Shown: positions 24,259-34,970 of the stretch, piece after piece | Numbering within the stretch: position 1 is the stretch's first letter | How the letters are laid out: each line of letters starts with the position of its first letter | Assembly: GCA_028583415.1 (NCBI GenBank) | Contig: CM053267.1 | Coordinates: 13,312,068-13,376,067, forward strand | Source: Protea cynaroides | Taxonomy: Eukaryota > Streptophyta > Magnoliopsida > Proteales > Proteaceae | Direction of reading: 5' to 3' | DNA: 64,000 nucleotides | The notes under the pieces: model-generated | Seen by the model: the letters and a program-made list of their open reading frames with translations, nothing else | The model's database searches: none | What the model was told of the DNA's origin: nothing | Translations under genes and position numbers: made by a program

Positions 24259-25002
24259 TAGGGCTGTAAGTTTGGCCCTGACAACCCGAACCTAGCCCTT
24301 ACCCGCCCTAAACCCTGGTAGGGTTGAACCCCGTCCGAACCCTGGCAGGGCTGGGTTAGGGCCCAAATTTTGTTCAACCTTGGCAGGGTTGGGTTAGGGT
24401 TGACCCCCCAAGTTGAGCCCGACCTGACCCTATATATAGATATAAATTTTGTTCAACCTTGGCAGGGTTGGGTTGGGTTAGTGTTGACCCCCCAGGTTGA
24501 CCCCGGCCCGACCCTATATATATGAGATGGAAAGCATCCTAGTTACAGCTTGTCCAATGAAGAAAGTAGACTGAAAGCTTTTTACCTCATTTGTGCGTAT
24601 TACATCTTATCATTCACCAACTATATAAATCTACAGTGAAAACATAATTTGAAGTAGTTATATGTTTAAGTTATAATGTTATATTGAAAACATATTAGTT
24701 TTTAAATTTGATCTATTTATGTAAAAAATCCAAGTAATATTGTTCGTTATACGAATTCAAGGCCAATCAGGGTCAATCCGACCTTGAATCAGGGTTAACC
24801 CAGCCTTGTCAAGGTCAATCAGGGTAGGGTTAGGGTTGCATATTTTTTTACCCTAGCAGGGTTGGGCTGGGTTAGGGTTAGAAAATGATCCTTTGTAGTG
24901 AGGCCACTCTTGTAGTGAGGATCCCAATTCATGTTTAAGGTACTCAGGGTCAGGGTTTGGGTTTTAAAAAACCCAGCCCAACCCGGTCCTGTTACAGCCC
25001 TA
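24259..25002. mobile_element. hAT-type MITE, 744 bp, with perfect 8-bp TSD
   Basis: The element starts TAGGGCTGTAA (24259-24269) and ends with its exact reverse complement TTACAGCCCTA (24992-25002). It is flanked by the 8-bp direct duplication CTCTTAAT at 24251-24258 and 25003-25010. TIR type and TSD length are those of the hAT superfamily. Inside there is no ORF; instead there are repeated words CTTGGCAGGGTTGGGTTAGG and GTTGACCCCCC, mostly in the outer parts, and an AT-rich middle (24530-24750). It inserted into the copia fragment at 23807-24240. Confidence 0.92.
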
Positions 25003-25185
25003 CTCTTAATTAATCCAACTACCCCATTGAAATGTGGAGGTGTGTTAATTATGGTGCATGCTCTAGGCTGACCTTAGTGAATGTATGAGGTGGAGCTGCC
25101 TCCGATGAGAGTTTTTAAGGGCGAACTCTCTAAACATTCATGAATCCAAGATAGGGACACGGCCTGATAAAAATGTCCATCTTTT

Positions 25186-25382
25186 GAGGATCGGACTTTA
25201 AGGGTGGCTGTTTGGTCAGTCAACTATATTGATGAGGAAAGGTTCAAGGAATGTTGCTTCAACCGTACTCTGTAACATGGCTTCTTAGACCTAGTGTAGA
25301 TTCAAGCCCAAAAGACATCTACAACGACGCCTCTTATATGTCCTTATGAGATTATTAGTCCATTTCCAGTTTTATCGAATTC
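25186..25382 (-). repeat. Right arm of long inverted repeat
   Basis: Inverted partner of 23721-23916. It lies beyond the MITE and a short stretch of unassigned DNA. Outside the arms similarity fades quickly (past the word GATAAAACT), and no matching target duplication was found at the outer ends. Confidence 0.85.
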
Positions 25383-27761
25383 GTGCTCAGGCTTGTAGGC
25401 TCTTACAAACATATATAGAAAACTCAAAACAGGATTTAAACTAAAACTCCTCTAGACAATAACTTACCTTGGAGGTAGTTTATTTCTAATAAAACTTAAC
25501 TTAAAATAAAGGAAAGTAACTTAAAACAACTTAAACCACTTAAAAAGCAATAAAAGACTTATAATTAGAAGACTTATCCAACTAGATAAAGACTTATCTA
25601 ACTAGTCTTATGATGCAGGAGCCATTGGTTGGCTGAAACAAGAACCCTTGTGGAGGACCAAACCCCAATGGAACCAAACCAACCCAGGTTTTTGGTCCAA
25701 AAGAGGATGGTGGCTTAATAGGGATTTTCGTATGTAATCTTCTTTTATTTGTCATATTTGGGTAGGCTGGGTAGGATTTTTATTTCCTTGCTTATAGTTT
25801 TTATTTTAATTAGGGATTGTATTTAGTTGTTATTTTTATTTTCAAATAGTTTAGGCAAGTTTTTCCCTTTAAAAGCACATGTAATTGATGGAGAAGGCAG
25901 AGTAGAAGGATTTATCGACTTTTATTAGCTGTTGAGTCCCCCCCCCCCTCTCTCTCTCTCTGCATGACTACTAGTTCTTCTTCTTTCCCTTTCTTCTTCT
26001 TTCTTCTCTTTTCCCTTCTTCCTCATTCATATATCTTTCTTCCCCTCTTCTCTGCAATCGTGAGTTCTTTTCTCCAGGTATTTTCCTTTCTGTTCTTCTT
26101 ATTTCCCTAGATCCTCTTCGTCTCTGTTACTGTCATTACTCTGTTTCAGAAGCAGTTAGTTGCAGCCCATGTGACCTTGTTCGATCTCCCTCACCACCTG
26201 ACCATTTAATCTGAAATTTTGGGTAATAAATCAGCCCCTAAGGGCGACCTAAATGCTGGATTTTCACAGCCTAATCCCATTCATGCTGTAAGACACAAAC
26301 CAGGAATCGAATCTGGTTTTCAGGTCTATTCTGTTTTAGAGATTCTTATTTCAGTTTTGAGGTGGTGTTCTTGCTGATGAGTGGATTCACAAGGTCTATT
26401 AGTGGGGAGAGTAAGCCTTCAATTTCAAGCCCAAAGAAAGTGTATTGAGTGAGATCTCTCACTCTCATCCAATCTAGGTTTTCTGCTCCCATCTGAATCG
26501 TGAATTGAAGGTTGAAGAAGACTTGAAGGCTGGTTTACCATAATACCCCTGCCACTTTAGTCTTATTCTTTCTTTATCCTATATGGTTTTAATAGGCCAG
26601 AATTACCCCAACCCTTTAGTTATAATTCCTGTATTGTACCTCTTCTGTAACTTCCATCCAAGGCCTTGTATTTTTCCCATAATTACAAGTCTTCCATTAA
26701 GGGTGTGTTTACTCTTTATTCAGTGGATCTGAAGTGCCAAATTTTACAGAATTGCCATTACACTTCCTATTTGCTTTATTCAACGCTTGGGTGGGCGCAT
26801 AGCAGATCCAATCTACTAACACACTAATCCTCTACGCTTACCTTCTACCCATGGTTTAGGCCCACTAAAGTAGCATATTACAATGAAAACCCATGATGGG
26901 GTCAAAGGCCCAACATACATTATCATTCATGCATTCTTACACTTATTTCTTTTTCTATTTCTTTTGTCCCCCAACCACTTAGAGTGGAAGCCTTACCATA
27001 GAAGGGTGACCTGTTCCTAGAGAAAACTAGCTGTAGCCCTGTGGACTTGAAATTTTATGCTGAAAGGACAAAGGACATGTGGATAGGGAAGGCAGTTTGC
27101 CCCATGATTTCTTTACACAGAGCATCTGGAAATGTAAGAGGGCACTCCATGTGTCAAATTTGGGACCCCAATTCAATCATATGGCCCACCATGTATTGAT
27201 TTTTTTCCTTTCTCCTTTCAGTGCCCCCCCCTAAAAAAAAAAAAAAAAAACAAAAAAAAACCAGAAATGATTGGTTTTTCATCATATTTCCTTACTTTAA
27301 TTGACATGTGGCAGAGTAGTTTTAGGCCTGAATTTTGTCACGTGAGTAAAGGAACCAGAGGCCTATTTGTCACTGAGATCATACTGAACCCACTTAATCA
27401 GTTTTCTAGTGTCTTCAATTACTCATTCATTTGCTCTTTATCCAGTAACTGGCTATTTTAAATTCTTATTTAATCTGATTGTGCCAATGTAACTTTGACT
27501 AGCTAAGCTTTTACTTGACCTTTTTTGTTTCTGGACTAATGATGCCTCATACTCCTGTGTTCAGAATATAGTAGTCTAGTTTAGTACTGGACACCTCTCT
27601 AGAGTATTTGTTCATGTGCTGCACATGTAGAATTTATTATTTCCATCTTAGTTGATCAGTTAAAAGGTCGACAACCCATCTGGTAACCATAACCATCCAA
27701 ATTATCTCGTTTATTTGGAAGGTAATCAAGCAGGAGGTGTACTACCCATCTGGTAATCATA
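25383..27761. other. Non-coding stretch, no gene seen; possible old LTR
   Basis: No coding signal is supported. From 25611 (TGATGCAGGAGCC) the composition resembles an LTR: T-rich U3-like part, TTTAAAAG near 25870, then pyrimidine tracts ((C)n(TC)n at 25937-25962). The first eight bases match the minus-strand start of the solo LTR at 29775-30683, but no 3' end or duplication was found. A C/A-rich tract is at 27223-27260. Confidence 0.45.
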
Positions 27762-27766
27762 GTTAT

Positions 27767-28244
27767 TGTTATGTACCTAACTGTATGGCTGGTTACATAC
27801 AAGAGATATGTTGTTAACAGGTTTAGTAGAATATTATGTGGTGGTTTATTGTTAGTTATTAAGTCATTGTGAGTAGTATGAGACGTGGTTGGTGTGTGGG
27901 TGGAGTTGTAATTAAATGGGAAGTTGTAACCAAGTAGATGATGTGGTAGTGTGCACGTAGTTTTGCAACGGCTGCCTTCTCCTAAAGAGCCTATTTAATA
28001 GCAATATGGAATGAAGAAGATTAGACTTGATTATCCTAAATTTTCTCTACTTGAGAGTGCAGTTTGGCTTCCTCTCTAAAGCAAAGGCTGGGATCCTTCT
28101 GTGAAACCAATTTCCTTTCACTACTCTATCTCATATCTTTTGTTTCTCCTATCTTCTTTATCTCCCCACCTATTTTCCTCCCCTTTTCTCCCTCATTATC
28201 AACCTTTTTTTTTTCCTCTCATAACAAAATATGTGTACATATCA
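27767..28244 (+). repeat. TRIM-like LTR 1 (478 bp)
   Basis: Starts TGTTATGTACCTAA and ends ACATATCA. TATA-like signal is weak; a pyrimidine-rich stretch (TTTCTCC, TTCCTCTC) lies near its 3' end. Confidence 0.88.
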
Positions 28245-28246
28245 AA

Positions 28247-28258
28247 TGGTATTAGAGC
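28247..28258 (+). promoter_or_regulatory. Primer-binding site of TRIM-like element
   Basis: TGGTATTAGAGC two bases after LTR 1: one mismatch from the usual initiator-Met tRNA primer site. The equivalent after LTR 2 (29501-29512) reads TTGTATTAGAGC. LTR 3 has no such site because host sequence follows it. Confidence 0.8.
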
Positions 28259-28345
28259 ACTAGCATCGGCCATACATGAATCAAGATTTGGATCAAAGGG
28301 TCAAGAAATTGGAAGGTATTGTAAGTTCTCTTCACGCTAGGATTA

Positions 28346-28660
28346 CATTAATTAGATGGCTCTAGAAAGTCACATAAGAGGAAGTGAAGAAATAGACTAT
28401 GGTTTGAGTCCATATACCCCTATCTAAATCTAATTTAGAATAATTAAATAAATTAAAATATAAACATACTTGTAACAGCTTCAAATAGATCATTTATCTG
28501 CTTTCTAAAAAAGCTTACTGAGTTGTTTTACACACTTGGTTTCATGGTTGTCAAGGCGTCAAGGCGTTCGAGGCCTGACGGAAGCCCAAAGCGACCAAGG
28601 CGCCTACATAGGCGACCAAGGCAGCCTTATTTCAAAGGTGCCTGGACGCCTAGCCCTTGA
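28346..28660. other. Extra DNA in first internal region
   Basis: Compared with the second internal region, this stretch has added sequence: an AT-rich part (28346-28505) and a CAAGGCG-rich part (28548-28650, words GTCAAGGCG, GCGACCAAGGCGCC). Between them a divergent match to the element returns (AGCTTACTGAGTTGTTT...CTTGGTTT). The second part resembles a small MITE, but its ends were not fixed. Confidence 0.5.
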
Positions 28661-29020
28661 CTGTTGTGGATGTGGAATGCAATGGCGAGTTAAGTGGAAA
28701 CGCTTTCATGCGACCAATTGGTGATTGGGTGCCTGCGGTTATAGAAGAAATCAACTCGCAGCATCAAATGCAAGAGCTCCTCAAACGGATTAAAGAGAAT
28801 GAAGCAGTCGGGCTGCGGAGATTTATTGATGGTCTTAAAGAAAAGGGCCGACCTTAACAATGACTCTTCTTTGGTTCCTGAAAACATTGATCAATCTCAT
28901 GAAAGAAGTCACAAGAGTAGCTTTAATGTCCTATTCCACACTGCATCTGGGATCCAGGTAAAATTGTTTTTATATGCCTTATTTACCCTTGGGGGCAAGG
29001 GCAAATTAAGGGGAAAGGAA

Positions 29021-29498
29021 TGTCATGTACCTAATTTTATGGTTAGTTACGTACAAGGGATACATAGTTATCAGGTTTAGTAGGTTATTATGTGGTGGTT
29101 TATTGTTAGTTGGTTATTAAGTCATCGTGGGATGTGTCCTTGTGAGTGGTAGGAGACACGGTTGGTCTGTGGGTGGAGTAGTAACTAATGGGAAGTTGTA
29201 ACCAAGTAGATGATGTGGTAATGTGCATGTAGTTTTGTAACGGCTGCCTTCTCCTAAAGCACCTATTTAATAGAAATATGCAATTAAGAAGATTAGACTT
29301 GAATATCCTAAATTTTCTCTACTTGCGAATGAGGTCTGGCTTCCTCTCTAAAGCAGAGGCTAGGTTACTTCTGTGAAACCGATTTCCCTTTCCCTACTTT
29401 ATTTCCTATCTTCTTCATCTCCTTACCAATTCTCTCCCCATTTCTCTCTCATTATCCACCCTTCTTTTCCTCTCGCAATAAAATATGTGTACGTTCCA
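29021..29498 (+). repeat. TRIM-like LTR 2 (478 bp), shared by both units
   Basis: Starts TGTCATGTACC and ends ACGTTCCA; exactly the same length as LTR 1. It serves as the 3' LTR of unit 1 and the 5' LTR of unit 2. Confidence 0.88.
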
Positions 29499-29774
29499 AA
29501 TTGTATTAGAGCACTGGCATCGGCCAGGCATGAATCAAGATTTGGATCAAAGGGTCGAGAATTGGAAGGTATTGTAAGTTTGCTTCACGCTAGGCAACAT
29601 CAAAGTATGAAAAAGATTACCGAATTGTTTGACGAACTTGGTTTGCTGTCTAGAGGGGTTGTGGATGTGGAAGGCAATGATGAGTCAAGTGGAAATGCTT
29701 TCATCCAACCAATTGATGATTGGGTGCCTGCGGTTAAAGACGAAATCAACTCGCATCCTCAAATGCAGAAGCTC

Positions 29775-30683
29775 TGATGGCAAAGAGGGTTCAAAGCAAG
29801 TCAAATTAACAAGCCCTCTTTGCTACAGGATCTTAATTCAGTCCAATACAAAAAATCTGCAGAGAAAAGTAATGAAAAAACCCACTTATCTTGAAATCTA
29901 ACCGTCAGAATTAGATGAAACTTGGTATGGATGACCTTTGTAATGATTGTGAACACCTTCTGAAGTTTGGAGAGGATCTGAAAAGAACTATAGGAGTTAT
30001 GAGTCTCGAAAGCTTGCTGTACCTGTTTCCACCAAGCTTGGATAGCCCAGATTTAATGTTGCCTGCTGATTGCACTTCACTTTCTCTAGTTTGTGTTGGG
30101 TGAAACAATAGCATATCAGATCATAGATAGAAAGCAAGCAAAAGAATCAAGAGGGAATGGAATCTGGTTGAGTCTCACAACCGTAGGAGACTCAACCAGA
30201 AAATAAGAATTTAACTCTTCTTTTTTCTGGAAAATCTCTCTCTACTGCAGCCAGTCTGCATTCTCTTTATTTATAGCTTTGAAACATTACAAATAAAATA
30301 GGAAAGAATGAAATTTAGTAAAACCAACCTTCCTTTATAATTTAGGAAGGCTCTAAAACAATAAAAATAGGAAAGTTTCTAAAAACTGGAATTAGGAAAC
30401 TAGATTTTAGGCAAGTCTTAGTCTCCAAGCAACTAAGACTTCTAAACTAACTAGCCTAATTTTTAAGAAACTAAACAATGGAAATAAATAAACTGAAAAT
30501 TAGGAAACTAATAAAAAGAGTCATAATTAATGCTGTTGGTACTGTTCACGTGAACAGTACCGCGTGAACAGTGTTCACGTGAACAGTATCGCGTGAACAG
30601 TGTTCACGTGAACAGTGTGGGTTGGGCCCATGTTGACACATCCTTGGGCTGATCCACTACTGGCTGGTCCTTGGACTGCATCA
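29775..30683 (-). repeat. Nested solo LTR, 909 bp, TSD AGCTC
   Basis: The block starts TGATGG and ends GCATCA, giving TG...CA ends with the inverted repeat TGATG, and is flanked by the direct duplication AGCTC (29770-29774 and 30684-30688). Removing it rejoins the second TRIM internal region (CAAATGCAGAAGCTC to CTCAAACAAATT) as in the first. A TATA-like word on the minus strand (GCTATAAATAAAG near 30262-30275) indicates minus orientation. No coding region or second LTR: a solo LTR. It carries the triple palindrome at 30541-30617 in its minus-strand 5' (U3) part. Confidence 0.88.
30541..30617. repeat. Three CACGTG palindromes at 29-bp spacing
   Basis: ACTGTTCACGTGAACAGT at 30541-30558 is a perfect 18-bp palindrome with the G-box core CACGTG. 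The core unit GTTCACGTGAACAGT recurs at 30544, 30573 and 30602, exactly 29 bp apart, separated by A(C/T)CGCGTGAACAGT half-sites. Located in the U3-like part of the nested solo LTR, a plausible binding-site array. Confidence 0.9.
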
Positions 30684-30992
30684 AGCTCCTCAAACAAATT
30701 AAAGAGAATGAAGCAGTTGGGCCATGGAGATTTACTAATGGTCTTAAAGATAAGAGTCGACCTTAATAATGACTCTTATTTGCTTCATGACACCATTGAT
30801 CAATCCCATGAAAAGCACTCAGGACCAACGGATAAGAACTAGCTTTAGCATCCTATTCTGCCCCTCATCTGAGATCTGGGTGGAATTGTTTTTTATGCCT
30901 TATTCCCTCCCTGACCCCCCTTTTTTTTTTTTTTTTTTTGGTGAACAGCCTTATTTATTCTTGGGGACAAGGGAAATTTAACGGGAATGGAA

Positions 30993-31618
30993 TGTTATGT
31001 ACCTAATTGTATAGTTGGTTACGTACAAGGGATACAAAGTTATCGGGTTTAGTAGGTTATTATGTGGTGGTTTATTGTTTGTTATTAAGTCATTGTGGGA
31101 TGTTTCATTGTCGGTAGTAGGAGGCATGGTTGAAGTGTTTGTATGCGGGTGGAGTTGTAACTAGATGGAAAGTTGTAACTAAGTAGATGATTTGGTAATA
31201 TGGTGGTTTATTGTTAGTTATTAAGTCATTGTGGGATGTGTCATTGTGAGTAGTAGGAGGCATGGTTGGTGTGTCTGTGTGTGGGCAGAGTTGTAACTAG
31301 ATGGGAAATTGTAACTAAGTAGATGATTTGGTAGTGTGCATGTAGTGCCTTCTCTTAAAGAGCCTATTTAATAGCAATAAGGAATGAATAAGTTAGATTT
31401 GATTATCCTAAATTTTCTGTACTTGAGAGTGAAGTCTGGCTTCCTCTGTAAAGCCGAGGCTGGCTTTCCTTTGTGAAACCCATTTCACTTTCCCTACTTT
31501 ATGTCATATCTTTTGTATCTTCTATCTTCTTTATCTCCTTACCTATCTATTTTCTGGCCTCATTCCTCTCACATTATCCGCCTTCCTTTTCCTCTCTCAA
31601 CAAGATGTGTATGTATCA
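30993..31618 (+). repeat. TRIM-like LTR 3 (626 bp, with internal duplication)
   Basis: Starts TGTTATGTACC and ends ATGTATCA before the outer duplication GTTAT. It is 148 bp longer than the other two because of a tandem duplication at 31062-31336 (period about 137 bp, repeated word TGGTGGTTTATTGTT...GATGATTTGGTA). Confidence 0.88.
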
Positions 31619-31857
31619 GTTATCCAAATTATTTCATATATTTGGAAGGTAACTTTCCTATAGTATCTCTTTTTTGTGATCTACCAAATGGTATGAGTCA
31701 GTATGACCTGGCACAGATGTACTGTGAGGATGATTTTCTGCATTGTATTGTCCTTTTAATATATTCCATTCAATGGATATGGGCTTTATTTGGGGTGCTG
31801 ATACAAGTGACATATTAAGGGCTTTTATATCTAAATTTCATTTGCTTTGTGTGACAG

Positions 31858-32269
31858 GTGTGGAGAGCCGGTTGCCGAGTGTGTATTCACCAACTTCACA
31901 CTCTTATTGACCAAAGAACCTTTTGAAGAACCAGAGGTGATTAATATGGGGGTGATCTTTGGGGCAGACAAAATCAAAACCTCTACTGGAGGTGAAGGGG
32001 AGGAAGATGATGATGATGATGCTTTAATTGACCTTGATAATTGGCTTTACTTCCCTGCTGAAGAAAAAGAAATTGATATCTCAAAACAGATAAGGGACAT
32101 GGTGCATGTAGAGATCACCATTAATGCAGTATGTGATTCAAGATGCAAAGGTATATGTCTCAGATGCGGCACAAATCTGAATACTTTTAGTTGTAATTGC
32201 AGCCAGGAGGTAAAAGAGAGCAGTTACGGTCCTCTCGGAAATTTGAGAAAACAAATGCAACAAAAGTAA
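31858..32269 (+). CDS. DUF177/YceD-family protein, terminal exon (plastid rRNA accumulation type)
   Basis: The exon begins after a splice acceptor (TGTGTGACAG, AG at 31856-31857) and runs 136 codons to a TAA at 32267-32269. It encodes the C-terminal part of a plant DUF177 (YceD-like) protein: CGEPVAECVFTNF, LLLTKEPFEEPEVINMGV, an acidic stretch (EEDDDDDALIDLDN), LYFPAEEKEIDIS, RDMVHVEITINAVCD, then Cys pairs CKGICLRCGTNLN and CNC, ending GPLGNLRKQMQ. These cysteines probably bind zinc. Bacterial YceD aids 23S rRNA accumulation; the plant proteins are thought to act on plastid ribosomal RNA. The upstream exons were not found in 25-31.8 kb, and the TRIM array lies in what is probably the preceding intron. 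The frame is intact. Confidence 0.85.
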
Positions 32270-32364
32270 CCCCTGGAGAGATTGAAAGATGCCTTACTGT
32301 TTGATAGCTGTAATTTGGGCTTTTCCTTGTCTGTTCCTTCCCCAACCCCCAACCTTCTGAACTG

Positions 32365-32399
<35 letters not shown>

Positions 32400-34688
32400 T
32401 ATTGTTATGGCCATTGAAAAATCAAAAGGAGCCACTGCTTTAGCCTGGGCTAAATTGTTTTGATGGGGCTAGGGGTTTATTATATCACTCTATCAGTCAT
32501 GATCAAAGGATTTGAATAGGTGGGTCATGGAAATGAGATACTATTGACATCAGGGTTGTAGTAATCGGTATCGGGTATGGGATCGATCCCAGCGGATACT
32601 GATCCGATCCCGATCTGGATTGGTCGGTATTGGCCAGGACTGGTCCAGTACTGATTTGCACCCTTTTAGGATCAGACCAATAGATCAGTCTAGATCAAAA
32701 TTTTATATTAAAATTTTATTTTTAAGTATGTCGACTTGTGGCAACTGAACCATTGGATGAAAGACACGTCACGATAAGATAATAAAAAAAAAAAAAGAAG
32801 CTATCGGGTCAGATTGGCTGATTCAGTCCAAGTACTGTAACCGTCGGAAAGGTCAAATTTCCATGCTCTACTGACTGCATTATATTTGAAATTGTCAACC
32901 GATGAGGCTAATCAAGCCTTGAAAGTGATACTCTGGGCGTAATAAGCTTACCATTTTGTTCAGTTCTGCCTCTGGAATAGTCTGCCATATCTTTGGTGGA
33001 TTCAAAGTACCTACACACTAGCGGGAAGAGACAAAGCACTGATAAGGACAGAGTTGAGGGTGAGCCCTTTATGAATAATTCAATTTTAAAATAAAAATTT
33101 CTTTTTAAATGGCAATGAAGGGAACAAAGAAACAGAGGAAAACAGCCCCAAAACTCTTGCTTAACTCTGCTCCATTTTTTTTTTCTTTCAATATTCCTTT
33201 CTCATCTCTTTAACAAATGTGACATTGCTTCCTATGGTTTTAAGTATTCCAATAAAATTGGTTAATATCCGGATTCGTTTTCATAGTGGAAGATATGGAT
33301 TCCTAGGTAATACAAGAACGGCTATTTGATTTAGGTATTTGTAATCCTGGGAAAAAGATATGCTGATTTAGCATATTGAACCGATACGGTTGATCAGATC
33401 CTGTATCAATTCCTACTGTGACCGAAACCCATTCCGGTAATGTGAACTTAAACCATGTAGGCTCCAACATTCGTGAGTCTTTTTTTTTTTTTTTTTTAAT
33501 AGAAATTTTTTGATTGCCAATCCTTATGGATGTTGTTTTATTGAAAATGTTTTAATGATTCAAATAACATCCTTAAATCTCTCCCTTCTCCTTCTTTCTA
33601 ATTACTTGGCATCGGTGGCCCATTTTTAGTGGTTCCCTTTATTTTAGTAATGAATGGGTAAATGTTTTCTGTTTGGGTATGTTGTGTCCCCACCTGCACC
33701 CTCTCACTTGGACCATGAAGTGACCCCTTACCTCTCTCTTTGGATACTTGTATCTACCCTTTCGTTGGACTGATGCAGGATCCATGCAACCAGACAAAAA
33801 ACCTTAGCCTGAATGAATTATCTCTATTTTTTTTTCTTGACTTTGTTTGGTTGCAACAGAAACGAAAGGGAAGGGAAACGGAATATTTCAAACCTAAAAT
33901 GGAAACTTTATAACCATTACCCGTCATGATTGTATATCTTATCATATTTAGTAATGTTTCTTTTTAAATGTAATCTTTATTTTACTTTTTAGATACAAAG
34001 GATTTGGATGCAAAGCAAAATAAAAGTTAATAATCAAATAGTAAATGATTTGGAGTTAATCACTTTAGTCATATGATAGCATGAATACAAAATTTTTTTT
34101 TTTTTAAGTTCGAAAATTCCACTCCCATTCCCTTCAGTTTCCCTTACAACCAACAGAGCCTAAGTTATTCTCATAGTTTCTTTTGCTTCACCTTTTTTTT
34201 TTTTTTTTTTTTTTTTTTTTGTGTGATTATATTACTATGCTATGCACATTAATATAATACCAAAACTCATTATGTATTCCAAGTAATATCAAAACTCATT
34301 ATATGTAGTTTTGTAAATATAAATAGAATGTGTGGTTTTATAAGCTCAAACTCGAAAATAGGTAATCAGGTAGTTTTTCATTTTTTTATTTTTTTATTTT
34401 TTTATTTTTTTTTTTTTAAATTTAGGCAAAGACATTCTAGTTTGTTGAGTACATTTTGCAAATCAAATCAATGAAATTTAACATTTCTAAAATAATGTAA
34501 AAAAGAAAAATGATTTTCTTCACCTTCTCCGGACCTGTAGTTGCGGGAACCTCGTGAAATGGAATGACCTTTTTTCACCCACATGGGAAAGAAAATCTAG
34601 GCAGACAAGATATTGGCCTTTAAGAATAAGATGGTTAGAGAAGTGTAATGCTCTCGCCATGTGTTCGCACGAATGGACTTCACCCAGA

Positions 34689-34723
34689 ATTATTATTATT
34701 ATTATTAATTATTATTATTATTA
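34689..34723. repeat. (ATT)n microsatellite
   Basis: About 11 ATT units with one interruption. Confidence 0.9.
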
Positions 34724-34914
34724 ACCAAATGGATGATGGTTCTGAAAAGGATGGGACGTCTGATGGGGCCCAAGAAAGGGAAGGACGAGAGAGAGGGGAT
34801 GGAGAAAGCTGCTTCGCTGAATTAACTCACAGAACAAAAATCAACATGAAAAAAAAAATTGCATCTCTATTTGAGTGGTCAACAGTCACATCATCTTCTA
34901 AGAAAAATCACATG

Positions 34915-34915
<1 letters not shown>

Positions 34916-34966
<51 letters not shown>
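34916..34966. repeat. (TA)n microsatellite
   Basis: About 25 TA units; likely variable in length between individuals. Confidence 0.95.

Positions 34967-34970
<4 letters not shown>

Larger units (their letters stand above)
27767..31618 (+). mobile_element. Tandem TRIM-like array: LTR-int-LTR-int-LTR
   Basis: Three related LTRs in the same orientation (27767-28244, 29021-29498, 30993-31618) share two internal regions. The whole block is flanked by a single perfect 5-bp duplication GTTAT (27762-27766 and 31619-31623). Each internal region opens with a Met-tRNA-type primer site two bases after the LTR and ends with a purine tract (AAGGGGAAAGGAA or its relative) before the next LTR. Without inserts the internal part is only about 0.5-0.8 kb and has no RT, RNase H or integrase. 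Internals share a short protein-like segment (VVDVEGN, DDWVPAVKDEINS, LLKRIKENEAVG, INGLKDKSRP in shifting frames) that I do not recognise. Such shared-LTR arrays are known for TRIMs. It lies 5' of the DUF177 exon, probably in an intron. Confidence 0.88.

Noticed and set aside
28064..28340. Small secreted-type protein (hydrophobic, Phe/Ser/Leu-rich)
   Set aside because: It is the pyrimidine-rich 3' end of TRIM LTR 1 translated; the similar frame in LTR 2 has the same cause.
32550..32860. Another hAT-like MITE
   Set aside because: Repeated GATCC/GGTATCGG words suggest one, but ends and duplication do not match.
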